Of a stretch of 64,000 nucleotides of DNA, positions 24,640 through 36,116 are shown piece by piece (position 1 is the first letter of the stretch; each line of letters opens with the position of its first letter). Source of the stretch: Druceiella hillmani (taxonomy: Eukaryota; Arthropoda; Insecta; Lepidoptera; Hepialidae); the NCBI GenBank assembly GCA_039881145.1, contig JAYKKI010000023.1, positions 6,424,501 to 6,488,500 of the forward strand. The letters are read 5' to 3'. The notes under the pieces were generated by a model, which had not been told where the DNA came from, did no database searches, and was given only the letters and a program-made list of their open reading frames with translations. Made by a program: the position numbers and the translations under genes.

Positions 24640-25900
24640 TTTGGTTTAAGATATTATAAAGCAGCGAAAGACTGAAAATTGACCCGATCATTAATTTCTA
24701 CCACTATAAGAACTTTCCGAACATCTGATCGGTGTCAGTTTTGTCATAAAATTTCAAATACATTTTGATAGCTTTGAACTCATTAATAGCTCAGTAAATC
24801 TAATTTATTTCTTAACATCTTCCAACCGATGATGTCTCAAATTTAGTTCATGTGTACTGTTTGTGTGTGTGTAACGAGTATGCGTATTTTGTTAGTACCG
24901 TTATACACGGACGACTTTTAGTAAATACATTTATATTATTTGCTGCTGGTCTACCATATATATAGATCAATCTCAATTTCTTTGACGAAGGGAATTGTCG
25001 TAAATAATGTGACACATAAAAAATAATATATATCCTAATGTCAGCAATAATACTGACATTATTCTTAGTAGTTCATATCAGTCAACTCCGTAGACTATTT
25101 CCGTCTGACCAAGCGATGAAATAAAGATGTTCGTCTAGTAAATATCCTACATTTTTTTATTTATTTGCAGTTAAGATAGCACTTTCTATCCAACCACAGC
25201 TGGTATAGTATTGATATTTCTAGGACGGATAAATGGTGGAAAAACTTTGAAAGAAATATTTTTTCATCGTATGGAAAAAACAAAATATTATTTTTATTAC
25301 GCTAGTCATTTTTTTAAAGGTTAAATTCCATTCGAACTGTTAGAATTCGGAGTTAAATAGTGCTTAATTTTTCCTAAGAGTATTTATCTAAAAAGTACAA
25401 ATACTTTTAATTTAAAATCCTTTGGTGCTCTTAGCATCGCATGCGGGCACGACTTATACACTTTTGTAAAATAAATAACTAAGAGACCATTTAATCATTT
25501 TTAATGCTATATTTTATCTCACTTTGTTCTATTATAAAGAAGATATTAATGATATATTAGATACGGGTAAGAGAATAATAATCGATATTATACGAGAACA
25601 TTTGGAAGATAGCTACTTCGGGGGTCTTTATGTACAAGTGGTAAACGAATGGAATCATGGTGGTAAATATTTGATAACCGTTTTAACAAGTACAAATTTG
25701 TATCAATTTAACTAAATTAAATGTCTACGTAATAGTAAAATAAAAATTTTGTAATTCAAATTGACATGACACGATGTATGGTGTCAGCAATAAAAGTCAC
25801 TTACGTCATTAGATGACGACGTACATATAGACTAAAAACGGTTTAAAATATCGATTTTGTGTGTTTCGTACAATATAAAGTTAATAAAATTTATACTATT
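24640..25900. other. AT-rich non-coding DNA, one unrecognised frame
   Basis: A 63-codon plus-strand frame at 25,524-25,715 (YKEDINDILDTGKRIIIDII ... VVNEWNHGGK) has a protein-like look, but I recognise no family. It lies just upstream of the THAP-domain remnant and could be unrelated decayed coding DNA. Confidence 0.3.
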
Positions 25901-25959
25901 TTGTGTTTTTGGTATCTATTTTGACTATTATTATTTATTATCTTTTAATACATCGGTTT

Positions 25960-26205
25960 ATATTCCATTTTCCCGCGAGACACGGTTTGGAAAATATCGT
26001 GTGTATTCCTTCAATACAAAAAATTAATGTTTTTCTTCAGATATCCTCGGAGTTCAGAAAGAAAGGAGAATTGGCTAAAAGCAGTAGGCCAACCTGATAT
26101 TTGGTTTTTCACTAAATCTAACCCAGTTTACTCTAGACATTTTAGTGTAAACTGTTTTGATATCAGCGTAAAAAGCAGGAGGCCTTTATACAGCCACACA
26201 GTACC
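25960..26205 (+). pseudogene. THAP-domain remnant of a P-element-like transposase
   Basis: The frame at 26,021-26,200 reads FFFRYPRSSERKENWLKAVG, then a tryptophan-containing stretch, then YSRHFSVNCF and, about ten residues on, TVPTF. This is the second half of a THAP domain: F-x-(F/Y)-P, the invariant W, the C-x-x-H-F segment, C-F, and the closing A-V-P-T-(I/L)-F-like end. THAP is the C2CH zinc-dependent DNA-binding domain at the N terminus of P-element transposases and THAP9. The zinc-ligand cysteine before S-R-H-F is a tyrosine here, so zinc binding would fail. The first half of the domain was not found. It lies 1.2 kb upstream of, and on the same strand as, the transposase pseudogene, which supports one broken element. 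Confidence 0.75.
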
Positions 26206-26443
26206 GACATTTATGTTGACTTGTGTGTGTAATGTAACTCTTTAATTGAAGTTTTGTCTAATTGCTATGAAGTACTACACGCCATAAAGTTGGTACTGAA
26301 AGTAGTAGTCTATGCACAATGTTTAACAATAATTATTACAAAGCAAACACCGTAGCGTAAGTCGGGAAAGGGAAAAATTGTTCATTAAATCGTGTGGTGA
26401 CAAAGTGAAATAAAATCAAATTGATTTATTGCATAAATTTGAT

Positions 26444-26543
26444 TGTATGTCTCAAAATCATTAATTTAATTGTATGTCTCAAAATCATGAATTTAATTGT
26501 ATGTCTCAAAATCATGAATTTAATTGTATGTCTCAAAATCATA
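26444..26543 (+). repeat. 27-bp minisatellite, four copies
   Basis: The unit TGTATGTCTCAAAATCAT plus GAATTTAAT starts at 26,444, 26,471, 26,498 and 26,525, the last copy incomplete. Copies are almost identical, so the array is young compared with the decayed transposon around it. Confidence 0.96.
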
Positions 26544-26674
26544 CATGTACACAATTGTAAACCTTTAGATATGTTATAACACAAGTACTATTCGCATCAT
26601 AAGTTATTTTTACAATCTCATAAATTTACAAAATTTTGCAGAGCAATGTTTCCTTTAAATTTGAATATAATTTG

Positions 26675-26795
26675 TAACCCCTGAACTTCTAAGATTTACT
26701 GATTTGGAAACTGAAGGAATGGTATTTATTTTATATTTTAAAATAATTTTCAACCCTTGAACTTCTAAGATTTACTGATTTGAAAATTGAAAGAA
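26675..26795 (+). repeat. Direct repeat pair, ~44 bases, 77 apart
   Basis: AACCCCTGAACTTCTAAGAT ... at 26,675 recurs at 26,752 as AACCCTTGAACTTCTAAGAT with the same continuation TTACTGATTTG. Confidence 0.9.
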
Positions 26796-27439
26796 AAAAT
26801 ATGTACCTATTATAATTTGTTTGCTGATTTCAAATAAGTTGATTGAAAATTTAACCTCCATATTTCTTATTATACCGATAATAAAAATTAATGGACTTGT
26901 ATGAATTGAACATACACGTCAAAGTTTTGTATAATGTGACTATCAAAATTAACAATTTGTACTAGTGTCTCAAGACTTGTTGAAATGTTACAAACTAAAT
27001 ATTTCAACCCATTCTTTGCATATATAGCCAAACTTGTACTTGGACATGGTAATAAAAGGAAACCTATTCTATCACAGAGGCAATTAAATTTTCGCTAAAG
27101 ATTTTCTATAATATTTACTATCATTTTAATAAACGATTTTTTTAATATTTTACGAAGTTATACTTTAATAAAATTAAATATAAAAACATAAAAAAATTGC
27201 AGGTCTCGTTAAAGTTTATAAATATTATTTTGCACAATTTAATTTCTTTTTTGACTTTCCTTGGCTTTGTTGATACCAAATATCACATTTTTAATGTTTA
27301 AAAAAAGTCATCCGAATTATTCGGGAAACATGGCACTCTGCGTAAAATTTCCTTCAAATAAACGTTCAAAAGCTACAGCGCGATGACAAACGATGTTTCA
27401 ATACAATTATTTCATTTTTACCTGTTTCATTCATGACCG

Positions 27440-29760
27440 GTTTAAAAACCTATGAATATTTACTTTTGTCACCAAGAAAGACCAATGTTATCATTGAATT
27501 TGACACCGAATGAATTTGTAAAAAAAATGAAGGAAGAGATTTGATACTCAAAATGGAAGTGCAAAAAAAAATTAAAAAGAAAACGGCTGCAGTATTATAG
27601 TCGACGATGTAATCAGAAATTAGTATATTTGCAAGATATCCTAAAAAAATTGAATTACAGGTCATTAATAAACGATGAAGACTCATCAGTTTTTAGTGAC
27701 ATTGATGTGGAATTTAATTAGCTAACAAAAAGGCAGATCGTTAAAACTAAAACGAGATATGTTCATTAGGCTAAATGTTCACTATCCCTACGAGCGTTTG
27801 CACTTACCTTATACTATTATTCGTCAAAGACATACGCGTTTCAGGGTCAAATATTTAATACATGTTTGCGATCCCTGCTCATTTTAAATAAGCGGTATAA
27901 ATGTGCGATAGAAACTCTAGACACCAAAGAGGAACTCCAGACGCCAGTTCACCAAAGAAGCCTTTGATTCCATATTATTGAAGGCTCGATTTTGGAAGAA
28001 AAACTTTTTCTGTATGATCATCATTGATGAAATGGTCATACGCCGTAATGTCTAATGAATCCTAAAAATTAAAAAAATATTATGATTATGTCGATTTGGG
28101 TACAGGAATTTAATGACAATTTTATGAATGAAACTAAGGAAATTTTATGAATGAAACTAAGGATACTTCATTGGTGACTTTAAATGGAAATTGGATAGTT
28201 CATCTCGCCTATTTTTTTAGTGGACGGTGTTAGTGGTGGGAAAAGGGCATCCTTAGTAGTTAAGTGTGCGGAAATGGCAAATGAAGCTGATATCACTGTT
28301 TCTACATTGACATTTATTAACTGTGCATCTAATTTTATAATGGCTAGGAAATTATTTTGTAACTTTAATCCAAAAATATTGAAAACACCATTCATGCATC
28401 CGATTACTAGAAATGAAATATAAATTTGTTTCAATCCACGCCATATGCTCCAACTATTATGAAATGCATTTGAAATATATTCAAAATTCACAGCTCTAAA
28501 CGGTAGTAAGGTAGAATGGCGTCACCTAAATGCCCTTAATAATGCACAAGAGAAGAAAAACTTTCATTTGGTAAACAAATTGAGAAGTGAGCACATAGTG
28601 TTCAAAAATAAAAAAATAACAGTAAAACTGATATCCCAACTATTCAGTCAAAACGTAGCAGATGCTTTTAATTTTTAAAATACTGACTTTAAAATAAAAT
28701 AATTCGAAAACGTTTCTAGCACAATTTTAATTATTGATATTTTGAATTCAAGCACTCATCAATTTGGACTCAAAGAACACTTAACATTGAAAAGAAAGGC
28801 AAAGCCTGTAATATTTTAAATATTGCTACTGATTACTTAAAATTGCTTGAAACGGCGATAAAAGTAAACGTGGTGTGAAAATCGTCAAGGTCAAATTCTA
28901 ATAGGAAGATCGATTTTATTGATTTTTGCGTATGCACACAAAGTATTAAAATTTTATTTAAAGATCTGATAGAGTGCAAAAAATCACTTCTCACCTACTT
29001 GCCTATAAATAAAATATCGCAAAACCATATAAAACTCTTATTTTATGTTATAAGACTGCACGGTTGATTGAATAATAACGCCACAGCTCGACAATTGCAG
29101 ATCATTTATAAAAAAATATTAGTATATGCCCAAATAAACGCAAGTGATAGGGAAATATTGTGCACCTAGAACAAATTTGTATCTTAAATTGCTCATCCGA
29201 TGCCCAAAAACTTAACATCACATCAAAAAATACATACGATTTTAATGACAAGTTTGCTGAAATTGACTCTGTGCCCGAAGTAGGAGATACAGTATCTATG
29301 AGTGCTTTAAGCATCAATATTATAGAGTATATAGTTCTCTATTAAACACTTTAAAATGTTGCAGATTTGCAAGTGCTCTTGTCTCTGCAGCATCCATAAA
29401 ATAAGATGGATTAAGATAAGGTGGATTAATATATTCCTCTAAAGGGGTGATAAAAATGTACTTCAATGCAAGAAATATTTGAAAGAAGCTTTGTGGTATA
29501 GTAACTCCAAGCATATTAAAGAAAAGTACACGGTCAATCGCCTGATCACGGGGGTTTTAAATTCACTAATATTATAAGGAATAATTTTTTTTATTGAGTT
29601 AGAAACACATCCATTGGCTAATCACGCAATTCAATTGATGAAAGCTGTCATGAAAATATATTTCAATTAACATATTTAACAAAAAGTATGCAAAAAAAGA
29701 CGACAAAACGGCCATTATTCAACTAGTTGATTATTTTTAAAGCACACTAAAAGCAATGAT
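27440..29760 (+). pseudogene. P-element / THAP9-like transposase pseudogene
   Basis: Frames on the plus strand, read across many stops and shifts, give the body of a P-element transposase in order: a lysine-rich coiled-coil-like part (27,510-27,720); VHYPYERLHLP and TKEAFDSIL (about 27,775-27,985); IIDEMVIRR (about 28,018-28,045), the start of the catalytic domain; VDGVSGGKRASLVVKC (28,220-28,270); CASNFIMARKLFCNFNPK (28,324-28,378); FNPRHMLQLL and WRHLNALNNAQEKKNFHLVN (28,430-28,580), the nucleotide-binding insertion domain; FSQNVADAF (about 28,645); CTQSIKILFKDLIECKKSLL, then SQNHIKLLFYVIRLHG (28,930-29,065); and CRFASALVSAASIK ... GGLIYSSKGVIK (29,360-29,450). The tail runs to about 29,760. 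A 22-base unit is duplicated at 28,117-28,162, itself shifting the frame. With the THAP piece upstream it forms a nearly full but dead element. Terminal repeats not found. Confidence 0.85.
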
Positions 29761-31710
29761 TTAATTGCGTACTTTATAAAATATCTATAACCATAACACA
29801 AAAATACCTCTTGTTTTAATTATGGAATGAAATACAAATCGATCTTGGAAACATTGGGAATGTTAATAAGTCAAATTGATGAACCAGTAGGTTAGTACCA
29901 ATATAACGGAATCTCATGCTTTAACTTTTTAAGTCTTTGTAAATGAATCAATCTTATTAAAATAAAATATAATTTATAATCTTAATTGTCTATTTTCAAT
30001 ACTATGTTTTGTGTTAAAGTTGATGACATAATAGGTAAATGATTTTACCAGCCTATGTTAAATAAATGTTTGCTGTACTATTTATTGTATTAGAAAATAA
30101 AAATATAATGTAAGTAAACAATATTTCCGAAATGGTAATATATAAATAAACACTGATTTGAGATCCAAAATTATTTTGAGTTTTTTTTTTAAATTATTTT
30201 AAATTTTTTAGAATAAGTCATTTGCGCTAGATTAGCACCAAATATTATTTGCTACGAGAAAATGTAACATGTCAATGGATGATCACCAAAAAAAATATTT
30301 ATAATACAAAAAAGGACTAAAACATAGTATAGTTTAAAAAACTAAACAATTATCTATGCATATAAAGATTTTTTCAAAAGTTAAAAAATGTTTCTGATGA
30401 TAAAAAAAATTAACATTTATGTAAAAAAAAAGGTGAGGTGCTCTCAACTTTTATTTTCATAATGGCTTCCTTTACAAATAGCTAGTGGTAAAATTACGAC
30501 AATTGATGTCAAATACCCAATTTTTTCTTTAAATGAAAGAATTTTTTTGGCATCAGAGACATTCTTTAGCTCCTGACCGAAATCTTTATATTTAAAAATT
30601 ATTTTTTATTTTGCAATTCATGTTATTACAAAAGCGAATTTTTAAATTAGAATTTTATTACACATGTATTGATGACACCTACCCACAGGCAAATCAATGT
30701 TTTGCGTAATAATTGTCGGCAATATTCCAGGAGTTTAAAAAAAAAATTAGCCTAGGTTCCACCTCTGTGAAATATATAATTGTTTAAAAAAATAGGAAGA
30801 ATTTATCAATATCGATAAATATGTGATCATCGAATAAGTTACATCTCGATACACGTTTTCGTTCTACATAACACAAGGGTTGGCTACTAGATGGTAGTAT
30901 CACTGTACCTGTTTCAACCAACCCGCGCACCCCCACAAAATGACTCACTTCTTTTCATTTGCCGCACCTTAAGTGCGTAGTCTATTTGGCTATATAGTCT
31001 GTGGTTAAAATGAACTAGGTGGATCGCCAAATTACGTGCGTGACTTTAAGGTGGTTGACAAATAATAATTACTCACACCACGGGATAATTAGAATGCGAG
31101 TGTGAATCATGTCGGGGAAAAAAGAAGATATTTAACAATTTCAAGCAGTCGTCCTGTGAGACTAAGATCAAAAAATTAATGAAATTTTTTTTTTTAATTA
31201 TTTTTTTTTTCCTAACTTTCAATAAAACATGATTTTTTAAATTTTGAAAAAACATCATGTTACATTGACTTAGGTTTTTAGACAAATCGCTCCACACGTT
31301 TTTTTAAACAATTTTTTTTGTTAAGGCTGTTTTATTCTGAAAATGCAACCCGTTCAAAATTCTGAAACCGTGGTGTGCGAACATATATAATTATATTGAA
31401 AGGATACTTGAAATTTCCTACCCTAATTTATATACTAATAAGTTGCATTGATATACTTGATGTTGTATTGTAAATGATGTGCATAGATTCCAAATTCATA
31501 TCTCACCTGAACCTCTCATTGCGTTCATTCCTTTACACTTCCAAAGCCTTTAAAATTTAGGAAAGACGTGTGCTTTCCAAATCTTGAGATAGAGTTTCAT
31601 TTACGAGGCTTTATAAGTATAATATTGAAAGTATATATACTATATAGGTACAGAAAGTGCACGGTAGGATTATAGGGAACATATTTTGTTTTACTTTGCT
31701 CCGATATTTC
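29761..31710. other. AT-rich non-coding DNA, nothing recognised
   Basis: A GC-richer patch at 30,860-31,040 (for example AACCAACCCGCGCACCCCC) may be an old element but shows no bounded inverted repeat. No gene. Confidence 0.4.
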
Positions 31711-31716
31711 TGTTAT

Positions 31717-31769
31717 AGCTAATATCAATAGGATTCATTCTTTAACTAATATCAATAGGATTCATTTCA
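31717..31769 (+). repeat. Short tandem duplication
   Basis: CTAATATCAATAGGATTCATT occurs twice in a row with a 27-base offset. Confidence 0.9.
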
Positions 31770-33440
31770 ATGCAATTCTATGAAAATACAGTCAGTACTA
31801 AAAATCAACCTTCTATGTACTGAGGTATAGTACGTTCTTTATTTTTTACCATGTAGCGTGAGCTTCTCAAACAATTTTACGTATATATTTCATTCTTGCT
31901 GTTCGAAATATAGCTCAGTTATCATTGTACCTATTCACTTACTTTCTTAATATTATTTGTGACGATACGTTTTTATGTATTTAAAATCGATGAATGATGT
32001 AAGTATTTACAAATAATTTTATCGATAGAGCAGATAAACATGTGCAAGTGGAGATTTCTGAAGTACAAAATGTTGCAGCATTGAAAAATTTTATGATCAT
32101 AATCAAGCAATCTGAAAATAAAGTCTGGATTTTTTTTCTATGTGGCATTTATACACATCGATGAGTGAGTGAAGTCAGTGGAAATGAGCAAAAATTTTAT
32201 AACAATGCTCTAGAAGAAAAACTTCTTCTTAGGAGCTGTAAAAGAAAAATCAATTGTCATAATATATTAAGATTATAAATGCGAAAGTATGCATGGTAGA
32301 TGGATACATGGAAAGATGAATGTTGGTTACTTTTAACTACGTAATCTCTAAACAAATATGCACAACATTTTATGCCACCAATTCTAGTTTGCATTAATAT
32401 ACAAACTACTTTTTACTCAAATATCTTAAGCAGTTTCTAAGGGAGAGCATCTACCAATTTTCATGACATTCATTAAGTTCTTACTTGATCAGGTAGTATT
32501 TATTTTCTGTAAGGAAAGTTCTGTAAGTTTCCTTAGAGCAGATTTTTGCTCATGCCATGCAGTCCTTTCCCAGCGTTGTTACTATACGTCTTACAAAATT
32601 TTCTCGCTTTTATGACGTTATCATGATTTTACTACTGAGCGTGAACGGATTGGAAAATATTAAAACAAAGATAGATAATCGCCCGGATTGACGTATAGGC
32701 AATATTATTGTAGTCCACCCGACTGTGATCGAGGACAGAAGCTAGTTTTTAAATAAGGTAAATAAGCCTCCAAGGCTGCGACAATTCTAGACAATTAATT
32801 GTAACGTTAAAAAGATTGTCCAATTTTTTCTGATAAATTATCAATATTTTACGATTTATTTACTAAAAATTTAAGAAATTTATAAAATTAATCCTTCTAA
32901 TCTTTTTCCTTATCCATAAAAAACCTAGCTATAACAACCGAGTAGTTATTTAATTTCTTGCAAACACACATCTGTACGAAAAGGGTTTAACAAAAGAGTA
33001 GGTCCGAAATTTCTTCGAATACAATAGACGACCCGGCTCTGACCGCTCCACTTACTTCCACTTCACAAACTGTAACTTGGATATTTCTGAGACTATTAAC
33101 ATAATTTTATGTTGTAATATACTTGATATATACAAAAGTAACACAATGGGAAGTTTGTGACCATTGAGCATCTATGAGGTAACAAATTTTAGGTTACATT
33201 TTAGGTAACATTTAGTAAACAAGTTATTTAATTGCAAGTTGTTTGCAAGTGTAATTAAACTTTTGTCCTGTTACTTTGATACTTTTATTATTATTATTTT
33301 ATTTGCCCTGAGAAAACACAATCGATGCCACATTAAATACTTGACTTCCGAAATGCAGTAACAATATGTAATCATGGTGTTTTCTGTTGCTAAAACATCA
33401 GAAATTCTAAAGAGATCCCATAGTTAATATTAACTAAACT
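31770..33440. other. AT-rich non-coding DNA, nothing recognised
   Basis: No frame over 60 codons, no array and no bounded element found. Confidence 0.5.
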
Positions 33441-33447
33441 AATTAAT

Positions 33448-33690
33448 CACAATTAAATGAAAGTACGTGATGTAGTATTATTTCTACTTTCTTTAAGTTC
33501 TTTACCACGACCTAGGTTTCGTTGTATTGCAACATCTTCAGGTTAGCTATTAGCAAAGATCGTTGTATTACAACGAAACCTAGGTCGTGGTAAAGAACTT
33601 AGAGAAAGTAGAAATAATACTACATCATGTAGTTTCATTTAATTGTGAATAATTAATTTCTACAAAATTAATAACAAATATATGCAATAG
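33448..33690. mobile_element. Palindromic repeat family P1, copy 2 (both arms)
   Basis: The left arm starts CACAATTAAATGAAAGTACG; the right arm ends TTTCATTTAATTGTGAAT at about 33,650 and continues with the family's outer tail AATTTCTACAAAATTAA to about 33,690. The two arms are inverse complements over about 95 bases. The left-arm ribozyme-like motif (minus strand) is intact apart from stem I; the right arm lacks the CTGAAGA part because the centre is deleted after GCAAAGATC. Confidence 0.92.
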
Positions 33691-35397
33691 ATTAATTAAA
33701 ATAAATGATGCATATATTATTTAAATTAGTTTAAACAGGCACATAACATGAAGGAAAGTCATCTTGCCAACAGATGGCGTTATTTTATTAAATAACTAGC
33801 TGGGTCTGTGACTTTGTTACCGTGGATATTTGGAGAATAATATTAAGTTAACTGTAAGATTGAAACTCAAAATTTATGTAACGCTATCTGTAAAAATTAT
33901 AAAATTAAACATTTTTTTCAAGCAAAATTACTATATATTTTTTTATTTGATTAAGTACGACAAAACAAAATCTAAATATTAACTCAAGCTCTATAGAATG
34001 CACCTATGAAAACTGATCCTGACATTCGAATCGCAACGTCTGATGAAGTTATTCGAATCCTGACTCCCAAAAACTGCCCTATTCTTCTTTTCCCATCCTA
34101 TTTCATTACTCTTCATGATATCCTAATTATTTGCTATAAATGTGTATTATTTATTTAATTGCAATAGATTGAAAATTTTATAATGTCTCACTGGCGGTCT
34201 ATTGCAATCTTCCACAATACCAAATCCTCAACTGTTGTTGTTTTATTGATCTGAATATATTCTTCAAGTAGCAATAGGAGAAAATTAACGTTTGATTAAA
34301 ACATCAAACTTTTTTTTTCTTTAAATATAAACATTTGCAGATAATATTCAATCTTTGAAATTGGAACTAATAGAAATAAATTAGATAAATTATATTTCAG
34401 ATAAAAAATTATTTCCAATGGACAGTTTGAAATTTTTGGAACTGAAGTAAAAAAAAACAATCGTTGGGTTTCTTTCTAGATACAAATACAATTCATGACT
34501 TTACAAGATATGCCTGTCATTTTATATGTAATAAAACATTCCCTGTAGATCAGACTTAACCGTAATTATTGAAACCTTGTTCTTTTGAAACATTATTATT
34601 AAATTTGATGTGGAATTACTTTTGGTGCAGTAGGTATTGCATCACAAACTGTGTAACGAAAGTAACATCACTGAAGAAGGGACAGCGGGTCTACCGAACC
34701 AAACAAAACAATTTTCAAATAGTTTATCGACCAAGGCTTTTTGCCAGGTTCAGATATTTGTGAAGCCTGCTTATAAATCATAGTTCTGTTTTGGAATTAA
34801 TTTTGTTTACAACAGACGTGTCAAGAAAATTGATGAAAGTAAACATGCATAAATATCTTGTGTTTTCCACGCTGTTGTATTATTTCTGAATCGATTTAGG
34901 GTTACATACCTCAAAACGAAAGAAACTAATCGTTAGAAGAACTCTAATATCTCAGTTCGTCTGTCGGTCACATACGTTTATTTTAAAACGGTCGACGTAG
35001 ATACTTAAAATTGGTTTCTTAGTAGCCTACAAAATTCTTAATAAGAAATTAAAGAACATTTATTTGAAAATTTTGGAGATGACGTAGAATAACACAAGTT
35101 ATTATTTTGCTTTTGATCGTTTGTCATATAAAAGAGTTATTTTAATTATAAAAGAGTTATTTGTTTTATTAAAATGTTATGTATAGTTCCGTAAGTATTC
35201 CTGACAACTTTTCCAAAAAGTATGTTCCAACTTCCATCTCCGCAATTACTAAAATTGACGTCAAAAAGTTTTATAGAAATTCATGTACTCAAATACTATA
35301 CGTAGTTGATGAAAAGTAATATTAATATTTATATATAGTTTATTACAAACACTAGACGTCATTACATATTTAAGCTTTCATATTAGCTTAAGTATGC
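33691..35397. other. AT-rich non-coding DNA
   Basis: A 64-codon frame at 34,569-34,763 shows no domain. Around 34,955 a CGTCTGTCGGTCACATACG stretch may be a diverged piece of repeat family A. No gene. Confidence 0.4.
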
Positions 35398-35436
35398 AGA
35401 AAACCCTCGTAGTTCGAGTTCTAATCGTACTTAAGA
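35398..35436 (-). repeat. LINE-tail-like fragment, minus orientation
   Basis: AAAACCCTCGTAGTTCGAG followed by TTCTAATCGTACTTAAG is close to the reverse complement of the motif seen at 12,270 and 43,223. Confidence 0.4.
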
Positions 35437-35674
35437 GGTTTGTATTTTATAGACTTTCTTTTCTTGCGTAACAAAATGTAAGAAAAAAGCATAAATGAAT
35501 TTAGATCCTATCATGCGTTAATGAATATTTCAATATGAATATGGAAACTCCATAATGTATTTAGGTGCCCGAAACATCAGAATCGACAAGAGTTTTTAAC
35601 AATATATTAGCTAGATTCAGTTGTTAATACTTGTTTTTATATGTAACTTGGATTTAATCAACTAACATTGCAAG

Positions 35675-35676
<2 letters not shown>

Positions 35677-35726
<50 letters not shown>
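35677..35726. repeat. (AT)n microsatellite
   Basis: About 50 uninterrupted bases of AT dinucleotides. Confidence 0.97.
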
Positions 35727-35729
<3 letters not shown>

Positions 35730-35911
35730 TGTATAATAACAGCTATTTTCTTTTATTGTGTCAACTCATATACCTCATCGCGAAGGCGTGCCACTCTCTT
35801 CCCATAACAAAACATGAAAGAAACTATTCCGTGACAGCGTCTTATTGCTGTAGTTCCACTCACGTTACCTTCCGTGAACCTTGGAGATGCCGTCTTATAT
35901 GTCAGATATTG

Positions 35912-36116
35912 ATTGTTGAATATATTTGGCGTTGATTTTAAAAAATTAATTGTCACTTAATTTTTATTTTTCTTGTGGTATTTACAAGAAAAATAAAAAT
36001 TAAGTGATACATTGCCCATCTAAAATTGTTGTCACACAATCAAACCTAGGTCGTGGTTAGGAATTTAAATAAAGTAGAAATAATATTACATCACGTAGTT
36101 TTATTTAGTTGTGAAT
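35912..36116. mobile_element. Palindromic repeat family P1, copy 3, with nested hairpin
   Basis: Begins with the outer tail TTGAATATATTTGGCGTTGAT and ends with TTTATTTAGTTGTGAAT. The right arm keeps CAAACCTAGGTCGTGG. Most of the left arm is replaced by a perfect 24-base hairpin, TCACTTAATTTTTATTTTTC ... (about 35,954-36,009), whose arms surround TGGTATTTAC. The CTGAAGA part is lost. Confidence 0.85.

Noticed and set aside
25903..26245. piggyBac transposase fragment
   Set aside because: The F-x-Y-P, invariant W, S-R-H-F and C-F spacing identifies a THAP domain instead.
28180..28430. Helitron helicase, suggested by DGVSGGKRAS resembling an ATP-binding loop
   Set aside because: The flanking blocks (IIDEMVIRR before; FNPRHMLQLL and LHLVNKLRS-like sequence after) fit the P-element/THAP9 transposase order, and GGKRAS is not a true Walker A motif.
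34040..34070. CTGATGAAG followed by ATTCGAATCC as a second hammerhead candidate
   Set aside because: The GAAA element is missing (GAAT) and no stem I or stem III pairing is visible nearby.
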